Source: Omnitrophica WOR_2 bacterium GWA2_47_8
GTDB lineage: Bacteria; Omnitrophota; Gorgyraeia; Zapsychrales; GWA2-47-8
Assembly: GCA_001805375.1 (NCBI GenBank)
Contig: MHFY01000020.1
Location: 41,207-65,983, forward strand
Reading direction: 5' to 3'
Length of the DNA stretch: 24,777 nucleotides
Shown here: one piece after another, positions 22,721 to 24,777 of the stretch
How the letters are laid out: every line of letters starts with the position of its first letter
Position numbering within the stretch: the stretch's first letter is position 1
Program-made: the position numbers and the translations under genes
Notes under the pieces: generated by a model
What the model was told of the DNA's origin: nothing
What the model saw: only the letters and a program-made list of their open reading frames with translations
Database searches by the model: none

Positions 22721-23494
22721 ATGGATAAGATCCAGAATAATTTTAAAGTCATCTCAAACGAAAAGCTCTGCCCGCGGTTTTACCGGCTTTGCCTGGACGC
22801 GAAATCCATCGTTAAAGAAATAAAGCCGGGCCAATTTATCCATATCCGGGTGAGCGACGGGCTGGAACCTTTCTTCCGCCGGCCGTTCAGCGTGTACCGT
22901 GCCCAAAAGTATGTTGAAATATTTTACGAACCCGTTGGTCCGGGTACAAAAATGTTGGCGACTAAGAAAAAAGGCGATGTTCTAGATGTATTGGGCCCGG
23001 TGGGAAATCCCTTTCATATGCCGCCGCCGGGGACAAAGCAAGTCGTCATGGTCGCGGGCGGGATCGGTGTGGCGCCGTTTTTGATCCTTTCGGATGCATT
23101 AAAAAAGGCGAAGAATTTAGAACTCGTTCTTTTATATGGCGGCCGCACAAAAGATCACGTGTGGCCGATGAAGGAATTTAAACAAAACGGATGCAAGGTT
23201 TTTGTCGCAACCGATGACGGCGGCGTAGGAGTTAAAGGGCGTGTGTCGGCCTTATTTTCTAAAATTAATACAGATCCCAGAACGACCTTTATTTATACCT
23301 GCGGGCCGCATGCCATGATGCACGCGGTCCAGGATTTTGCCAAGAAGCATCACATCCAAGGAGAAGCCGCGTGCGAAGAGGTCATGGCCTGCGCTTTGGG
23401 CGCGTGTTTGGGGTGTTCGATTAAGACCACAAAGGGTTTTAAAACCGTCTGTTACGACGGGCCGATATTTGATCTGCAAGAAGTCTTATTTTGA
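22721..23494 (+). CDS. pyrK: Dihydroorotate dehydrogenase B electron-transfer subunit
   Basis: 257 residues. FAD-binding RRPFSVYR at about 51-58 and YEPVGPGTKML, then the NAD-binding Rossmann start MVAGGIGVAPFL, LLYGGRTKDH and YTCGPHAMM. A C-terminal 2Fe-2S cluster site follows: CEEVMACALGACLGCSI and a last Cys in TVCYDGPIF. PyrK carries electrons from the FMN-containing PyrD to NAD, so this organism uses the class 1B enzyme. The matching pyrD is at 24022, separated by a small TauE gene. The start is 7 bp after the methyltransferase stop, without a strong Shine-Dalgarno sequence. Confidence 0.95.
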   Translation: MDKIQNNFKVISNEKLCPRFYRLCLDAKSIVKEIKPGQFIHIRVSDGLEPFFRRPFSVYRAQKYVEIFYEPVGPGTKMLATKKKGDVLDVLGPVGNPFHMPPPGTKQVVMVAGGIGVAPFLILSDALKKAKNLELVLLYGGRTKDHVWPMKEFKQNGCKVFVATDDGGVGVKGRVSALFSKINTDPRTTFIYTCGPHAMMHAVQDFAKKHHIQGEAACEEVMACALGACLGCSIKTTKGFKTVCYDGPIFDLQEVLF

Positions 23495-23499
23495 TTTGT

Positions 23500-23580
23500 A
23501 AGAAGTCAGATGCAAGATATCAGAAGTCAGAAAAAATTTTGTCGTTTCTGTCTTCTGACTTCCTGCTTCCCGCTTCTTTT
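23500..23580. repeat. Intergenic word-repeat hairpin (copy 8, AAGTCAGA words)
   Basis: Left words GTAAGAAGTCAGATGCAAG and ATCAGAAGTCAGAAAA; right words TTTCTGTCTTCTGACTTCC and TGCTTCCCGCTTCTTTT. This is the most regular copy; it ends just before the TauE gene's ribosome-binding site. Confidence 0.7.
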
Positions 23581-23595
23581 AAAAAGGAGGTGACC

Positions 23596-23955
23596 ATGCC
23601 ACATTTATTATATATTCTCGTCGGCCTCATCGGTGGTATCTTCAGCGGTGCTTTCGGTATCGGCGGAGGAGCGATCATGGTTCCGGCGCTGGTATATCTT
23701 GCTGCGTTAACACAGCATCAGGCGCAGGGGACGATCCTGGCGGTTTTGATGGTGCCGGTGGGGGCATTGGCTGTGTTGAGATATTATCAAAGCGGCAATG
23801 TAAAAATTGATATAGCCTTATGGATCGCGTTAGGATTTATTTTCGGCGCATTGATCGGCGCGAATTTCGTTCATGGATTGCCGGAGGCGGTTTTAAAGCG
23901 GGCCTTTGGGGTATTTTTGATCCTCATGGGAATAAAAATGGCATTGTTGAAATAG
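23596..23955 (+). CDS. Half-length TauE/SafE-family membrane protein
   Basis: 119 residues from the ATG at 23596, which has a near-perfect Shine-Dalgarno sequence (AAGGAGGTGA) 2-3 nt closer than usual; the longer frame upstream runs through the repeat and is rejected. The sequence GLIGGIFSGAFGIGGGAIMVPAL at about 9-31 is the signature of TauE/SafE permeases, followed by the GTxLAVLMVPVGALAVLRYYQSG stretch and two more membrane segments (four in all). Most family members have about 250 residues and two such halves with 7-8 segments, so this one is a single repeat and may work as a dimer. Family members export sulfite, sulfoacetate or similar anions; the substrate here is unknown. It sits between pyrK and pyrD. 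Confidence 0.85.
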   Translation: MPHLLYILVGLIGGIFSGAFGIGGGAIMVPALVYLAALTQHQAQGTILAVLMVPVGALAVLRYYQSGNVKIDIALWIALGFIFGALIGANFVHGLPEAVLKRAFGVFLILMGIKMALLK

Positions 23956-23956
23956 A

Positions 23957-24016
23957 CCATAGACAATAGACCATAGACTATTTAAGGTCTTTGGTCGATA
24001 GTCGATGGTCAATGGT
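23957..24016. repeat. Intergenic word-repeat hairpin (copy 9, ATAGACCATAGAC words)
   Basis: Left words ACCATAGACAATAGACCAT and AGAC; right words GGTCTTTGGTCGATAG and TCGATGGTCAATGGTCC. It fills the gap before pyrD. The vocabulary is unique in the window but the design is the same. Confidence 0.65.
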
Positions 24017-24021
24017 CCTAT

Positions 24022-24777
24022 ATGAATCTTTCCGTTAAAATAGCAGGTGTTGAATTCAAAAATCCTGTCACGGTGGCTTCGGGAACGTTCGGCCACGCGG
24101 AGAAGTATTATGATCTTGAAGAGGTCAAAAAATTAGGCGCGATCGTCCCTAAAACCGTGACCCTTCATAAACGAGAGGGCAATGCCCCGCCGCGGATCAT
24201 TGAAACGCCGTCGGGGATGCTTAACGCTATCGGCATCGAAAATCCCGGCGCGGATGGTTTTATCAAAGATAAATTGCCGGGTTTTCGAAAGATAGGCGTG
24301 CCTTTGATGATCAGCATCTTGGGCCACACGGATGAAGAGTTCATTCAGCTGACCGAGAAATTTAACAGGGCCGAAGGCGTGAGTGTCTTGGAGTTGAATC
24401 TTTCCTGCCCGAATCTCAAATATAAAACCTTGGTGGCGCAAGACCCCGCGGCGGTCGGAAGGGTGGTCAAGGCGGTTAAATCAATCTCGAAATATCCTGT
24501 GCTTGCGAAGCTGTCACCCAATGTCACAGATATCGCGGCGATCGCAAAGGCCGCGGAGGACGCGGGCGCGGATGGGATCAGTTTGGTCAACACATTTTCA
24601 GCCATGGTGATCGATACAAAAAAACGAACGTCAGTTTTGGGAAATTTTTTCGGGGGGTTAAGCGGCCCGGCGATCCGGCCGATCGCGGTTTACATGGTTT
24701 ATCAAGTCGCTCAGGCCGTTAAGGTCCCCGTTGTCGGTATGGGCGGGATCATGACGGCTAATGACGCGCTACAATTT
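24022..24777 (+). CDS. pyrD: Dihydroorotate dehydrogenase B catalytic subunit (cut by the window end)
   Basis: The first 252 codons of an open frame that runs off the end. MNLSVKIAGVEFKNPVTVASGTFG is the standard start of class 1B PyrD. Later come KTVTLHKREGNAPPRI, SGMLNAIGIENPG, ELNLSCPNLK with the catalytic Cys of class 1 enzymes, AKLSPNVTDI, GISLVNTF, GGLSGPAIRPIA and VVGMGGIMTANDA (FMN phosphate site). It oxidises dihydroorotate to orotate, passing electrons through FMN to PyrK (22721-23494). The start has no clear Shine-Dalgarno sequence and follows an intergenic hairpin. About 50-55 residues are missing at the C-terminus. Confidence 0.96.
   Translation, partial: MNLSVKIAGVEFKNPVTVASGTFGHAEKYYDLEEVKKLGAIVPKTVTLHKREGNAPPRIIETPSGMLNAIGIENPGADGFIKDKLPGFRKIGVPLMISILGHTDEEFIQLTEKFNRAEGVSVLELNLSCPNLKYKTLVAQDPAAVGRVVKAVKSISKYPVLAKLSPNVTDIAAIAKAAEDAGADGISLVNTFSAMVIDTKKRTSVLGNFFGGLSGPAIRPIAVYMVYQVAQAVKVPVVGMGGIMTANDALQF

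Overview
The window looks like chromosome of an uncultivated Gram-negative bacterium. Coding density is high, and the genes for core metabolism are interleaved with exported repeat proteins carrying Sec signal peptides. Gap-filling hairpin repeats, phage-fibre-like VGIGT motifs and beta-roll repeat proteins of this style are familiar from Candidatus Omnitrophota (OP3) and related PVC-type lineages. That placement is inference from style, with no marker gene behind it.

Layout. (1) 1-4539, + strand: the end of a D-Ala-D-Ala carboxypeptidase, a small membrane protein, a membrane-anchored DsbA-like thioredoxin protein, a divergent ribosomal protein L27, glmS and rsmI. (2) 4536-13243: an island of exported proteins. 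Three are paralogous left-handed beta-roll (YadA-head-like) proteins on the - strand, at 4536-6110, 8063-9262 and 11561-13243. A Cys-rich repeat protein on the - strand (6630-8039) sits behind the second, and an exported protein of unknown function on the + strand (9978-11438) completes the set. (3) 13450-16833: pyrR-pyrB-pyrC with an elaborate leader. (4) 16938-22713: tRNA-Arg(CCG), a LOG-like protein, two tandem GT-C/TPR membrane proteins, mutM and an isoprenylcysteine-methyltransferase-like protein. (5) 22721-24777: pyrK, a half-length TauE/SafE protein and the start of pyrD. The window therefore holds five genes of de novo UMP synthesis or its control (pyrR, B, C, K, D).

The most striking content is regulatory. 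Each of the four promoters in the exported-protein island has a 14-bp palindrome, (A/T)GAAA-N4-TTTC(A/T), centred 48.5-49.5 bp upstream of its -10 hexamer. This is about -61 from the predicted transcription start, the geometry of a class I activator site. Two of these transcripts (genes 4536-6110 and 9978-11438) also start with a cyclic-di-GMP-I (GEMM) type riboswitch followed by a Rho-independent terminator. Each aptamer has been invaded by a tandem-hairpin element, at a different helix in the two copies and in a way that leaves the core pairings intact. One leader also carries an almost perfectly base-paired three-way junction between terminator and start codon.

The pyr leader combines a consensus promoter, a hairpin with the PyrR hexaloop pattern CNGNGA directly next to a Shine-Dalgarno sequence, a leader ORF with TTG start, a terminator inside that ORF, and alternating hairpins before pyrR. 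This suggests that PyrR acts by blocking leader translation, which would let the terminator form. The housekeeping gaps, but not the exported-protein island, are filled with low-complexity word-repeat hairpins.
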